A program made the translations under genes and the position numbers. Of a DNA stretch of 64,000 nucleotides, positions 23,101 to 32,079 are shown in pieces. Below the pieces are notes generated by a model, which made no database searches, was not told where the DNA came from, and worked only from the letters and a program-made list of their open reading frames with translations. Source of the stretch: Albula goreensis. Lineage: Eukaryota; Chordata; Actinopteri; Albuliformes; Albulidae. Location: contig CM040746.1 in the NCBI GenBank assembly GCA_022829145.1, positions 6,415,184 through 6,479,183 on the forward strand. The letters are read 5' to 3'. The number at the start of each line of letters is the position of its first letter. The first letter of the stretch is position 1.

Positions 23101-24050
23101 TACCCTTAATAAAATTTAACACAGCTGGATAGCAAAAAGAGGGTGCACTCTCCAGTCTAGATTATTGCAGCAAATGTCTACTTTAGCCTCCTGGCTACTT
23201 GGTAAGTATAACCACCTAGTTAGCTACCTACTGGCCAGATATATTGTGTGACAGCAGCTTCCATCTTTTCTTAACAAAGGCATGTATGTATTCAAATTAT
23301 TAATTTTATTTACTCTGAATAATTGTGAGCCTCACTGCAGAGTCAGACACACCACCAACTACATACTGCCTATGGAGGATGATGAAGTCAGCATGTACTC
23401 TGTTTGTCCATCCACAGGCGCCTGGCTAAACAGGAGTGGCTGATAAAGAGCTATGAGCTAAATGCTGTCTTTCCCAGTGAGGCTAGGGGAACTGCTGCCT
23501 TTCTAATGCACATCTCTGGCCAGTAATGGCATGGCTGGGACTCAAACACCCAGTCACAGGGCTCATACCAGCTTCCCAAAAAACATCTTACTGAATGAGC
23601 CACCCTCAGGCCCAATCAAGCTTTATAACTTGTATCCATTCTGACATTAATATTAAACATAGGTAAGCATGAACACTTGCCAGCAGTGTAGTCATTCCGG
23701 TCCTCTCTGAAGGGGAATGAAATAATCCACTGAAGTAAATCACAGCTCCTTGTGACCCGAGAGGCAGAGAAACCCTGCTGTTGCTCTGGGAGTGTCCGTT
23801 TCCTCGTCACATCCAGAATCCTCAGGAACTCATAACATGCCTCCTCCCCATTAGCAGTGACCATGTCCAGTATTTTCCTGGTTTTGCTAAATGTTTCAGA
23901 GCTGGAGTTAATAACGCTGACCTCATTCTCATTCAGGACCCCACACTGGCGCAGCTTTTCAATAATAAGCGGAAGGTTCCGGAGTCTCCCGATAAGATGC
24001 ACCCGGCCGTTAGTGACGTAGTTCAGCGCAGACTGTTGAGTGCAGGCCAT
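1299..24050 (-). CDS. CARD-NACHT NOD-like receptor with eleven-module exon array (3' end not seen)
   Basis: Proposed single gene. In transcript order the coding exons are 24050-23681 (CARD), 22949-21297 (NACHT), 19867-19592, the modules 19265-18834, 17953-17528, 15272-14841, 14136-13708, 12511-12062, 11067-10618, 9887-9456, 7102-6671, 5700-5251, 4508-4077 and 3334-2903, then 1553-1299. The first junction is phase 1 and all later ones are phase 2, so the chain is internally consistent, about 7.35 kb coding. NLRs are cytosolic immune sensors or regulators. The CARD recruits adaptors, NACHT is the oligomerising NTPase and the C-terminal repeats usually sense ligand or autoinhibit. Odd points: a GC splice donor after the CARD exon, a one-base frameshift in the NACHT exon at 22609-22612, and no stop codon found. 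The one-gene reading is inference from phase and from there being only one NACHT exon. It could also be a pseudogene or several merged copies. Confidence 0.7.
1855..1985 (+). repeat. SINE 3' tail fragment
   Basis: The segment containing gtaagtcgctctagaaaaga, then a stretch ending cctgtaatgtaatactgtaa, matches the conserved 3' tail shared by many fish tRNA-derived SINEs. The tRNA-like head is not present. The rest of 1554-2800 is intron sequence with no recognised gene. Confidence 0.6.
2801..2818 (-). pseudogene. Relic 3' tip of a deleted module exon
   Basis: The minus strand reads CTACATTTCACATATCAG|GTGAGTAT, equivalent to the last 18 bp and donor of the intact modules (TTTCACAGCTCAG|GTGAG). 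Beyond about 2818 the sequence switches directly to the intronic motif tgaatctctctgttgagggat, which normally lies in the spacer 5' of the next module. The body of a module is therefore missing, apparently through unequal exchange. Confidence 0.55.
2903..3334 (-). CDS. NLR module exon M11, class A
   Basis: 432 bp, 144 codons, phase 2 at both ends; acceptor ctttcttacag and donor CTCAG|GTGAG. The class A first half has HWNYNFEKAAHC and ELWFQAVVHEAETGRR. The shared second half has DYETRTGRRVLSALQTLYQS, KRKASLFLKVLKLQ and SDEENEVRELLECLPYIS. It is nearly identical to M10, exactly 1174 bp away, and both have arginine in YETRTGRR where most modules have glutamine. Fully open. Confidence 0.75.
4077..4508 (-). 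CDS. NLR module exon M10, class A
   Basis: 432 bp, phase 2-2, same acceptor and donor as M11. It differs from M11 at a handful of residues, for example EQELWFQAALHEAETGQR in the first half and SDEESEMRIFLECLPYIS at the end. It is the class A copy closest to M11. Open throughout. Confidence 0.75.
5251..5700 (-). CDS. NLR module exon M9, class B
   Basis: 450 bp, 150 codons, phase 2-2. The acceptor ends ctcttttacag, with the exon opening FYDGLHEVKVGIPLELLFQA. Class B is marked by YDFQTFYSDQHFDKEYDYFL in the first half. The second half is the shared type but with SGPAEWAIDLSDRKASHFLE. The first codons use no ATG, as expected for an internal exon. Confidence 0.75.
6671..7102 (-). CDS. NLR module exon M8, class C
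   Basis: 432 bp, phase 2-2, acceptor gactcttcctccag. The class C first half begins FIPPQHQTDSSEEWKRRVSS and includes MDLCLQGALYETETGQNITG. The second half carries KVYETQTGRSFLSALQTLYQ and DWSDEESEVRKLLECLPYIS. Open throughout. Confidence 0.75.
7270..8620 (+). mobile_element. Degraded non-LTR retrotransposon (LINE) reverse transcriptase remnant
   Basis: Broken plus-strand frames contain reverse-transcriptase landmarks: a QFGFT..HST motif near 7400, a TVNNDVLLSKL-like stretch near 7545, VPQGSILGPLLFSIYMNDL near 7690-7750, a decayed active-site region reading MYVHDIVIYA near 7775, and LNISKMVNVFF near 7890. The active-site acidic pair is lost and several frameshifts and stops occur, so this is a dead copy in the intron between M8 and M7. 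A CR1/L2-type clade is likely but not proven. Confidence 0.7.
8621..9455. other. Intronic spacer, no gene seen
   Basis: This is intron between modules M7 and M8. A stretch at about 8810-9010 rich in ctggaggtgatttccaatca-type words looks like further retroelement sequence, but no diagnostic motif was found. Confidence 0.4.
9456..9887 (-). CDS. NLR module exon M7, class A
   Basis: 432 bp, phase 2-2, acceptor ctctcttacag. The exon opens CNVHWDSDLKKTAHCVQELW, then the class A QAALHEAETGQRTVTLLSS. The second half has KDYETQTGRSFLLALQTLYQ and KPVRLMGWSDEENEVRNF. Open throughout. Confidence 0.75.
10618..11067 (-). CDS. NLR module exon M6, class B
   Basis: 450 bp, phase 2-2, near-duplicate of M9. 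The first half is almost identical (YSDQHFDKEYYCFL). The second half differs at a few sites, for example DLSKRKASHFLEVLKLQ. Same acceptor cttttacag and donor CTCAG|GTGAG. Open throughout. Confidence 0.75.
12062..12511 (-). CDS. NLR module exon M5, class B, altered 3' end
   Basis: 450 bp, phase 2-2, third class B copy. It opens FYDGRYGCEIFIPLELLFQA. The last codons are changed so that the exon ends ATCGA|GTGAGT instead of CTCAG|GTGAG, giving YISLIE in place of YISQLR. The GTGAGT donor is intact but the -1 base is A, not G, so splicing may be weaker. Confidence 0.7.
13264..13540 (+). mobile_element. Retroelement 3'-end insertion
   Basis: Comparison with the two other copies of the 1.4-kb block shows about 277 bp of extra sequence between gtttaattt and the shared gatgtaaatg region. 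It contains cctgaccttttgcctgtttt, then an AATAAA signal at 13482-13487, and ends near tgtgacac, in the style of fish LTR or LINE 3' ends. The family was not identified. Confidence 0.55.
13708..14136 (-). CDS. NLR module exon M4, class A, divergent
   Basis: 429 bp, 143 codons, phase 2-2, acceptor tttcttacag. The class A first half has HQNYNFEKAADCVQELCF. The second half departs from the consensus (QSAFSWWAIDLSERKAS, LKLLKTKELVKVMGWSDE) where other modules read SAPAEW and KLQTVKKPV. It is the most diverged of the class A copies. Open throughout. Confidence 0.7.
14841..15272 (-). CDS. NLR module exon M3, class C
   Basis: 432 bp, phase 2-2, acceptor gactcttactccag. The class C first half has FIPPKHQTDSSEEWKRRVSS and LCLQGALYETETGQ. 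The exon ends LECLPYISYLR before the donor CTCAG|GTGAG. Open throughout. Confidence 0.75.
15273..16709. other. AT-rich intron, no gene seen
   Basis: This is intron between M2 and M3. The start (gggctaaatgatttggagaa, then attgcaatttgcaatatttc) resembles a common dispersed fish repeat, but its ends could not be delimited. No coding signal was recognised. Confidence 0.4.
17528..17953 (-). CDS. NLR module exon M2, class C
   Basis: 426 bp, 142 codons, phase 2-2. It is two codons shorter than other class C copies because ETETGQNITG is reduced to ETERNITR. The second half has SAFLPLYQSAPAEWAIDLSE and SDEESEVRIFLECLLYIS. Open throughout. Confidence 0.75.
18834..19265 (-). CDS. NLR module exon M1, class C
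   Basis: 432 bp, phase 2-2. First module after the adaptor exon. It opens FIPPKHQTDSSEEWERRVSS, then FSMDLCLQGALYETETGQ. The reading frame is open to the acceptor at 19265 with no ATG needed. The exon ends LECLLYISQLR, a leucine shared only with its tandem partner M2. Confidence 0.75.
19592..19867 (-). CDS. NLR adaptor exon between NACHT and the module array
   Basis: 276 bp, 92 codons. Acceptor gtgttttgtag|ACTAAATCC and donor ATAAG|GTCTGT, phase 2-2. The peptide begins LNPSMFSELWETALHCGQQC and ends FTETIFQCLTNIATIR. The last part aligns with the module ending (FLECLPYISQLR), so it is probably an early, diverged member of the same repeat lineage. It joins the NACHT exon (GG|A gives Gly) in frame. 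Confidence 0.65.
20227..20499 (+). pseudogene. Myb/SANT-like domain fragment from a Harbinger transposon
   Basis: An ATG at 20242 opens a frame with KPNWKQEQLLLLTQLVNERK and IIKRKFGVGITAKPKGACL. This is the tryptophan-bearing Myb/SANT-like fold (NAIF1-type) encoded by PIF/Harbinger elements as the accessory DNA-binding protein. It lies inside the intron between the NACHT and adaptor exons, on the opposite strand, and ends abruptly at the element that begins at 20499. It is a fragment without a transposase partner next to it. Confidence 0.5.
20499..21130. mobile_element. Non-autonomous DNA transposon (632 bp, inverted termini)
   Basis: The left end GGGTCATTCCATGCCAGCTC at 20499 is matched by the inverted right end GAGTTGGCATGGAATGACCC at 21111-21130, with one mismatch in the first 20 bp. 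TATA flanks both sides (20495-20498 and 21131-21134), consistent with a target-site duplication. The interior is AT-rich with no transposase. Confidence 0.8.
21297..22949 (-). CDS. NLR NACHT exon, with one-base frameshift
   Basis: 1653-bp exon. The acceptor is gtgttttag, with the exon starting at 22949, and the donor is CTTGG|GTATGT at 21296. Before the P-loop there is a basic linker (CHRYQRKLKVKAKDILEDEW, then a Lys/Pro-rich stretch). Walker A reads LLVGKPGIGKTTVAQQIL near 22680-22620. The frame then breaks at the AAAA run 22609-22612. One added base restores WAEKEGCDLDYMFYF and the long downstream frame. Walker B is VVIIFDGIRNLG, lacking the usual DE after FDG. Later motifs include a winged-helix-like region with SSFLHNTMQEFWAALWLLE, the FLHxTxQEF(W/L)AA signature of NLRs. 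The final part (VQLDLENSVVTDLGWKLIL) looks like a first LRR. NACHT hydrolyses NTP and drives oligomerisation. Confidence 0.8.
23320..23615 (-). repeat. tRNA-derived SINE
   Basis: Read on minus, the 5' end has gggtggctcattcagtaaga (A-box-like) and ggtgtttgagtcccagccat (B-box-like) about 45 bp apart, followed by a roughly 200-bp unrelated body ending in an AT-rich tail. This is the layout of a tRNA-derived SINE. It lies in the intron between the CARD and NACHT exons. Confidence 0.6.
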
Positions 24051-24085
24051 GTTTCTCCTGAACACACCCCGGACATCGTCCACAG
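23681..24085 (-). CDS. NLR first coding exon with CARD domain
   Basis: Coding part 23681-24050 (123 codons plus one base). The ATG at 24048-24050 begins MACTQQSALNYVTNGRVHLI. Upstream in the exon, 24051-24085 is 5'UTR after an acceptor ending aaaataatag. Residues about 8-95 have the helical pattern of a CARD (LRNLPLIIEKLRQCGVL, TRKILDMVTANGEEACYEFL), the death-fold domain that binds other CARDs. The exon ends GCT G|GCAAGT. The donor is GC rather than GT but otherwise matches the strong GC consensus, and phase 1 fits the next exon (G|GT gives Gly). Confidence 0.7.
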
Positions 24086-25196
24086 CTATTATTTTGAACA
24101 CAAAATAAAAATTTGGTGTTTTGGTGTTTCGTAATGATATCATGCAAACAAAAGCACTGCCTCTTTATTATGACCTTATAGCTACAACACTGAGGGCTGA
24201 CTGTCTCTCTGTTTGGGATGGGTATGAGTATTAAAAGTTACAAGTAGCTGATTTTTCTGTATACATTTACTGCAACACCTTTAAATTGTTAGTAGTAAGT
24301 TGTTTTATTTGGAATCTTCCTATTTTAATTTAGAAGTCATTCTGAATCTTCAGTGTTCAGAAGTTCCCCAAAGCGTACATAGTTTGAAGAGCATCGTAAA
24401 ATCTTAAATTCATTAATTTGCAGCTGAAATACAAACAAGAACAATCACTGTCAGGCACCGCAACATATAATATCATATCAATGAGAAACAGCCAAAATAC
24501 ATTAATCGAAAGGACACACTGTCTGTGGCTTTCAGTCACAATAATCTGTAGATAAAAGAAGATAAAGACATACAATACTGTTATTACAGCATAAATACAG
24601 CCAGATGGAAACAGCATTTCAATTCATGCTTATTTTTCTTTACGAAAGCAACCACAGCACTGTACCTTTACATACTAACTGGCTACAGCAACCAAACAAT
24701 TAGAATTAATTTCAGCAGTTAATAAACTAAGAATAGTTTTATGTTAAACTATTTTATGTTTTTTTTTAGATGTTCATATAGTCTTTCAGTTAAATAAGCT
24801 CAGGCACTGTACTCAACTCAGGCTACTGTAACAACAGTTTTGGTTTCCCAAAAATGAAAATGAAGACAGAGGATTTCACGGTTTTAGGACGGGAAAAACA
24901 CAGCACATCATTCCGCAATACTAAAATAACTTTTGCTAAAACTTAAAACATACTTAGAGGAAACATTTTCAGCCAAGCCCAAATGGAATTACTTTACTTT
25001 AACCTAATAGGATGTATCGTCAGCTGGTGTAACTGCACGGCCTGCCCCCTGTGCACGGCCTGCGACCCCATCACTTCCCCTTGTAAGGCAGAAAAGAAAA
25101 GTGAAAGTAAAATAAAAACAAAAGTTAAGTTTGATACTTTGATACTCGTGAAAAGAAGATGTAGAAGTTCATGCACAATTAACTCAGATGTCTTAC
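24086..25196. other. Presumed first intron of the NLR gene
   Basis: AT-rich sequence without recognised coding potential lies between the CARD exon and the proposed 5'UTR exon. Confidence 0.4.
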
Positions 25197-25262
25197 CTGT
25201 ACTGAGCAACAGGTCCGAAACTTAAGGATGGCAAACCTTTCGGCTTCGAAGCGAGGAAATGC
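25197..25262 (-). other. Candidate 5'UTR exon of the NLR gene
   Basis: On minus, CTCAGTACAG|GTAAGA gives a near-perfect donor at 25196. The sequence upstream of it contains no in-frame ATG linked to the CARD. Its 5' limit is a guess. Immediately beyond (about 25275-25400) is a dispersed repeat containing gcgcattaccgccacctgct, so transcription may start near or within repeat sequence. Confidence 0.35.
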
Positions 25263-25274
25263 CTTCCCTAACAC

Positions 25275-25560
25275 AGCTCAAACGTCATCGACGTCTTCTT
25301 CTTTCTTCTTCAGTGGTGTTGATGGCAGTTGGTGACATAGCTGTTTGGCGCATTACCGCCACCTGCTGGACTGGAGTGTGGACCAGTAGATTAGGCAGAA
25401 AACAAACGAAACAAAATTCTGTCAAGTAGACCCAAGCTTTAAAGAAGTTGATACGCAGAAGAGAGAAAGAAAGAGGAGAGAAGGAAAGAGAGAAAGAAAA
25501 AAGGAGAATAAGAAAGAAAAAGAGAGGAAAAACACACAGTGATATCTCCATATCTCATCA
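25275..25560. repeat. Dispersed repeat fragment plus purine-rich tract
   Basis: cgtcatcgacgtcttcttct, followed by cagtggtgttgatggcagtt and gcgcattaccgccacctgct, is a combination I recognise as a common repeated segment of fish genomes. From about 25440 to 25530 the plus strand is a GA-rich tract. Confidence 0.45.
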
Positions 25561-26640
25561 CACTCTCATCTCTGTTAGCATCAGCTGAGTTGCAGCAGGT
25601 AGACTGCCCTCACAGTCCTCCTTCACTTGTCCCTCCTAGTGCATGCTCTCTCTCTCACTCAGTGACTGCGCTGGAGTGTAGTGATATACACAGACATCTC
25701 CCACAGACAGAGTGCTGCAGTAGAGCCAACATCTGCTCTGCCAGTGTCGGGTCTGAGCTCTGAGCTGAAAAAGTAGTCTCCAAAAATCATTTTCATGAAA
25801 TCATCGAAAAGGTTTAATTCTTCTATTGCATTTGCACTAGACAAGTTTCAGTCTCAGTTTTGAGTGAGCTTCATTGGACACATCAATATTAAGCATTAAT
25901 ATCTGATAATACATATCTTTTATTACGTGGACTCAAACTTTTACTGTGTGACCATATGCACAGTTGAGTTTGTGTGAGTGTGTGTCTGTGTGAGTGACAA
26001 TTATAATTACTAAGTGGGAGGTGTGCTCAGGCTGTCTGAGGGGCAGGCACGCTGTGGGGGGCACCCAGGAGAGCAGTCCTTGGGCAACTCTTTAGTGCAC
26101 TTTATCACATTTTCTTCACTGGAAGGACACCCAAGAGGGCACTTTATCATGCTTTCTTACGTGAAGGGGTACCCAGGAGAGCACTTTCGTGTCATTTTGT
26201 AAACCAAACGGGATATTTACATCTAACATGGTTAATTTCACCTCAAAGCCTGAAAAATGTGATGAAATATGGATGGGACTGGCCCTTCTCAGATAGTCCT
26301 ATGTTCTCCAGCTTCAATTTGGAGTCTGTATCCTTATGTCAGATACTAAAGAAGATGCTGAAGGCTTCAGCAATGACTCAAAGGGCATTATTTTGAAAGT
26401 CATATGTCAAAAGTCGGACACCAGTTATTGCCCCATTCTTGCAACATTTGACGGGAAGGCAGACGTGCAAAACTATTTTCGAGGACATAAATTCAACATG
26501 CTAAACGAAATTGGGCGGGTCCATTCCATGGTGCTACTCGCAATAGGAGGTCCATCACATGGCGCAATCTGCAATGGGTGGAGTACGGTATTAATATCGA
26601 TTAGGGGGCAGTGGCATGATGTTGCATGGTTCAGCCAATC
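25561..26640. other. Intergenic, short degenerate repeats only
   Basis: No gene seen. At about 26030-26205 a roughly 45-bp motif (around gcactttatcacattttctt and cacccaggagagca) is repeated about three times in degenerate form. Confidence 0.4.
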
Positions 26641-26647
26641 TTAATGA

Positions 26648-26941
26648 GTGCTACATACAATAAAATATCGCGCACAAGAGAACATAGATCATCTAATGCA
26701 GAGGAATGTGCATTTCACACCAGAGGAGATGGAGGCACCGGTTCACGAGGTCCAGGCCCGACATGAGCAAATTTTAGGAACTGTCAGCAAGCCTCAGAGA
26801 CTCAAGGAAGTCCAGAGTGCTTGGAGTCAGGTGACAGCTTGTGTAAATGCCAGCTCACCTGGTCCACTGAGAGCCGCTGCGCAATGCAAAAAGCGGTTCA
26901 GTGATGTCAGGCGGAGAGGGAAAGGCAAAGTCGGTATTTGA
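26648..26941 (+). pseudogene. Harbinger transposon Myb/SANT-like protein fragment
   Basis: A plus-strand frame with FTPEEMEAPVHEVQARHEQI, RLKEVQSAWSQVTACVNA and AAQCKKRFSDVRRRGKGKV matches the NAIF1/Myb-like accessory protein of PIF/Harbinger elements. The DNA-binding trihelix pattern is complete, but the protein stops soon after. A transposase fragment lies 320 bp downstream in the opposite orientation, the usual Harbinger gene arrangement. Confidence 0.65.
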
Positions 26942-27256
26942 CGTATTATTATGAGATCTGGATACGTAAAACAATATCAATGCAAACTCCAGTTTAAATA
27001 TCGCAAGGTATATTCAGCATACACGGTGTACGCGTCTGATGATTATTTTAGCGGGCCGCTCCAAGGACCTCCTCCACTCTCCATCAATCCTCTGGTGTAC
27101 TCACAAGGGGGCGGACGCTGCATGCGCGTCTCCGTGTGAGAGAGAGCGAGAGACAGATCTACGTTTACAGACGTATGTCAACAACATAAAGGCATTAAAC
27201 GAAAGATTTTGTGTGTACATGTTTCGCAAAATGCATTTAACAAGTTCATGTTTGGC

Positions 27257-27590
27257 TTACCAGGGGAACAACTCCTCTGCCGCTTGGTCCCTTCTTACCT
27301 GTGCGTCATCTGCTGCCTCTTTCACAAGCGGCAAATGTAGTCCAGCTTCACTCTGCCCTGCCATCTCTAATGTGTCCTCTGAAATGTCGCAATGCCATCC
27401 ATAATTTATGGCTACATTGTGTAGGACACAACATGCCATGAAGAACACACTGACGTTCTGAGGGCTGTATTGCAATGTGCCACCTGATCTGTCCAGGCAT
27501 CTGAAACGCATTTTCAGAAGGCCAAATGCTCGCTCGATTACACTCCTAGTCCTTGACGACGCATGATTGAATCCTTGTTGCCCTTGAGAT
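27257..27590 (-). pseudogene. HARBI1-like transposase C-terminal fragment
   Basis: The minus strand reads QGFNHASSRTRSVIERAFGL, then MRFRCLDRSGGTLQYSPQNV and ACCVLHNVAINYG. This is the end of the DDE nuclease domain of PIF/Harbinger transposases (the TRxxxERAFGxLKxRF and CCxLHN motifs). The first two-thirds, with the first two catalytic aspartates, are missing. Convergent with the Myb-like frame at 26648. Confidence 0.7.
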
Positions 27591-27599
27591 GTTAGCTGT

Positions 27600-30500
27600 T
27601 TTTATGTACAGGTGGAGATAATTAGTTCATATTGAGAAATTGGTATTGTCTGTGCAAAAGGGGAAGTCTGTTGTTTGCTTGAAGTACGTCTGAAACTATA
27701 ACCATCATAACAACGAATACCAGACACATTTCTGTTCAAATACTTTTATTAGAATTAAATTATTTGTGTTATTATGGGATTTTGACCATCATTGCCTTTC
27801 AGTAGTATCGACGAAGTCATGTTGTGACACCTGCTGGCCGAGTCAATGTTCTACAATCTATTTGGATACCTTTGAGTTTTGCCCACCAAATCGACCTGCT
27901 TTTGAGTCCTCTTAACTGCAAGGGTTTCACTTTGGACGCAAATGGCAATTGGAGCATTGCACCCCATAATTTGCATGGTACTCCCATTTGTTTTCGAAGA
28001 ACGCACCCAGACATTGCGTTCTATGCCTCTTTATTGTGTCAGAGGCGAAAGTGGCTTTGTGCTTCTGTATTTTTCCTGTTGCACTTCCGTCATGTTGCTA
28101 AAAATAACTTTGCACGTTTCATTGCGGTCATGGCTACAAAATCCGACAGCTTAAATCCGTCGTAGCACGTTGCGCCTGCTCGGGAAGATAGGGCCCAAAG
28201 TATTAACTGAGTTGGCAATATACATGAAAGTGTTTCCCCAACAAAACCAAGTTACAATACAGCAGGAAACATTTGTCTCCACCAGTACACTTTATCTGAC
28301 TTGTAATTTTAGTTTTGCGCTTCATACTTTTTCTTGTTTCAGAGTGTGCTTGTGGATTTTTTTTCCTTTCTGCAGAACATTATAGATTGCTGATGAGTGA
28401 GGAAACAAGAAAAAAATTACAAGATTATTTGACATTCTTTGCATGTAGATTCAGGACAAAAGGTGTTGCAGTTAAAATGAATATGGGCGTGATCATAGCA
28501 ACACTGCTCCTTGGAAACAGTCATTAAGATAGAATAGAAGACTAATTTCAGGTGAAGACACCACTGTCAGAAGAATGCCTGTGCCCTCAGACTCACAAGA
28601 ACAACAAAAAGAAGAAAAATCAAACAGATTAACACTAATGCTTTTTTTTTCAAAATATTTATTTTAAAGATATTACATTTTCCAGGTTAAATTTTCTAAG
28701 TTTATTTACATATAACTGCCACATAGTAATATCCGAACTGTTGTAGAATGTAAACCTTCTTTTTTTTGAGAAACAATATGTTAAAGCTTATTCTGACAGT
28801 GGCTTGAAAGTGAGACACAAGCTGCAAAAGCAAGGCGTAAAATGCCTGTCTTTGTGCAACACCACCCTGCAGAGCTATACAATGCCTGTCTCTGACTTTG
28901 TGCAACAAAAACCTGCAGAAACTCAAGAACATAAAATATGCAAATCTCCTGAATAAGACACTTCAATAATTATCCTGTTACAAAATACATGTTTAACTTT
29001 TAAATCATATAACATTTATAAATGTATTATAATCTATTTGACATCATATAAAATAAACCACTATACTACAGATTCTTTGTACATTTTATAATACAATATC
29101 TACATTTATTCATTTTAAAATTTCAATTGAAAATTCTTCCCCATATTAAAGTTCTGCAACATGATAATTTTGCTTTTACATCATCTGATTTTTCACTGGT
29201 GTTCATGTTGTGATTATTTTTCTGTCATTTTCTTCCCTCCTCAAAAAAAAAATCCTGTCAAAATAAAAGCATACAAAATGCTTGCAACTACAGTGCTATG
29301 AACCTGGAGATGGATTACATGGAATAATTCACCTCCTGCAATGCCATGCTACTTTTACCGTAATCATACAGACATGTGTTTTACATTCATAAATGTACCA
29401 CACATATCTGTAATACCACCTGACCCTTTGCTCATAGCTAAAGTCAGTTAGCCACAGCGGTTTGAGCTAACATTCTCCATGTTTGCTTGCTGTCGTTACA
29501 TCTGAAATACAGGTAAATTTGGGCATAAAATTGCAAATGAGCAGAAAAACGAAAATATATAAATAAGTAGATTTTTCCATGGAAAAAGAAATAATAGTGT
29601 GATTTGACCTAGAATAGCAATCACAACAAAAAACAACAATAACATAAAATAACAAAAAATACATAAGGGAAAAAAAAATAAAACATAAGATGTGAAACAA
29701 AGAAAACAGCCATTGTATGCAACCTCCCTGTGAGTACGGCCTCCAGGATGCGTGCAAACTACACCAAGCAAATCCCTCATAGCATATCATTCTCTGCACA
29801 GGAAGAACTCTGGAACATAATCAGCAATATAAGAGGAGTATAAGAGGATTTTCGCATGAGGGAAATCCCTGATTCACCAAATGATCGCTTTTATATCTTT
29901 TACGATTCCTTCAAGTTGCTTGTTAATGAAACGTGTTTTGGAATTTTAAAGATATAAAGGTAGCGATTCAGTGGTCTACAAATATAATTTCCTTTTGTCA
30001 GCAGAATAAGGGGACATACATTATTTAAGGAAGATTTGGATGAGACCCTATCAAACTCACATAGTCTCTTTAAGGGCATATGCAATTCAATAAAACCAGA
30101 CTTTACGTTACATTTATACGATAACATAAATTTGTTAGAGTATTTTCTGTTCTGTTGTTAAACAGGCAACCACATCCTTTGGAATGAATTTGATTCCTAG
30201 CAGTGCCATGACCAGCTGTGGCAAGAGGTCTGTATTGGTCAGACAAAAAGTGGCACAACCTCGTTTCATCGCTCTGTAGTAGCCACTCCTGGTTGGACGG
30301 GCACCTGTTGATGTACAAGATGAATGCTTTCTGATTTTGTCAGGTGAATCTGTGGTGTCGGAAAAAAGCAAGGCCTTGTTGTCATGTGATTCGGGTCATG
30401 TGTTCACAACTCTTCCAACTCGGTTGTCAAGAGAGGGCTGCTTTGTGAAGCTTAACCGTTGAGATAATTTTGGTTTTGGAAAAATGGGACAAAATGCTTG

Positions 30501-32079
30501 GAAGGATATGGTCTTAAACTGACTGAAATACATTTTGTCTGAATTGCATATGACCTTAGAGAATAGGTTACTGCTACAGTCAGACACTGTATTAAATATT
30601 AGTGTGAAATGCTGTCTGTGTTGCAACCACACACTGTGACGAAAACTACAGTGAAACGTGAATAATATCCAGATTGTACATGCAATATGCTTTTTCTCCA
30701 TCTTACAGTGGCAATTTTACGGCAGTATTGGGTCTTTTTTCACATGGTTACTTAAGTTAGCAGAAAATGCCCATGTACAAAAGAAAGTTTCAATCAATCT
30801 CAATAGCTTTTGACATCTTTGCATATCCAAAATAAAATTCCAATAACTACATTAAAATCAGTTTCTCATGGACATACAGAGGCACACAGACTGAAAGCAC
30901 CGAACCATCAAATATATTTTAAGGGTTGTGAAATGATGATGGGGAAAAATCTAAAAATGGTTTTGAATAACCGGACGAGACTTAGGAAGACAGACACACG
31001 TGTACGCTGAACTAATTATATTCCACTCTTTTAGCTCAAAGTTAAAAACATAGCACAATGTGTTCAACTGAATTTCAACCTGAACATGAAGCTTAGAGAG
31101 ATGCATGTTCCACATTATTTCAAATTATATACATATACCAGATACTAAGAAAATGTATAAAGTTGTCTTTGAGATACACATCTCACATGTGTAGAAATGC
31201 ACACACTTAGGGTTAAAGGAATGTTTCAGATATTTTTGTAAAAATATACTTAGATTTTCTTTACACAGTACCTGGTTTAAAGTATTAAACAATTCTGCCT
31301 CTCTTTTTTTATACATTATTACCCGCATAAATACATCCTTTTTGAAAGTGAAAGTTAAAACATTCTTGAGATGTACATCCTTTCACCATCTTTTCCCCAG
31401 ACACACTGAACATGTGTGTTATCCTGTTGCTAGGAGACAGAATGAGAGAGAGGAGCTGAGTGGTGGGCTGGGTGAGTAACACTGGCTGCGAGGGCCAATC
31501 ACGAGACAGATGGGTACAAACGTGTGCACGTGTGAGGAGGTTTAACACCATATATGACAAAATTTCATTACCACTGATGAATCAACCTACATTTTCACAC
31601 AGCCTTAACAAGTCATTTTTCTCCCTTTGCCCTCTCTGCTTCTGAACAGCACGAAAAGGCAGGTGTGACTATAAGTTATTGAAAATAAAAATAAAAAAAT
31701 TAACCTTTAAATAGTTGTTTGTGAAATGTGAATCTTGGAGGGAAATGTCTTCTGGGCCAGTGGGCACAGTAAGCAAAGAGATTATGAATATTATTAATAT
31801 ATGGAGATTAATTAATTATGGATTATTTGTCTTTCTGAAAGGTGCTCCTGAGGTGGTCTGTGCACCAGAGCCTTCTCTCCGCTTTCCTTTAAACTTACAG
31901 CTTATTTTGACACGATTAATTGATATAACGATTAAATTGTGCAAATTTATATATTTTTAAAAGTTTGTGAATATTGAATGGATAAGATTGTGGGTGTTTG
32001 TGTTTGAAGTGTTTCATTTGTTTATTTGAAAAATATTCCACACTTGCAGTGTAATGCTATTTGAAGACATCATCTATTG
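27600..32079. other. AT-rich intergenic region, no gene recognised
   Basis: Several short frames exist, but none carries recognisable domains, splice structure or codon bias. The sequence is mostly AT-rich with poly-A/T runs. I see no RNA gene or complete mobile element. Confidence 0.45.

Noticed and set aside
27824..28165. 113-codon plus frame, possible small gene
   Set aside because: No recognisable domain, splice context or repeat-protein similarity. Treated as chance.
30103..30371. Overlapping minus frames (LLPQLVMALLGIKFIPKD)
   Set aside because: Two overlapping frames of similar length with no supporting motif, and not assignable to a transposon or host gene.
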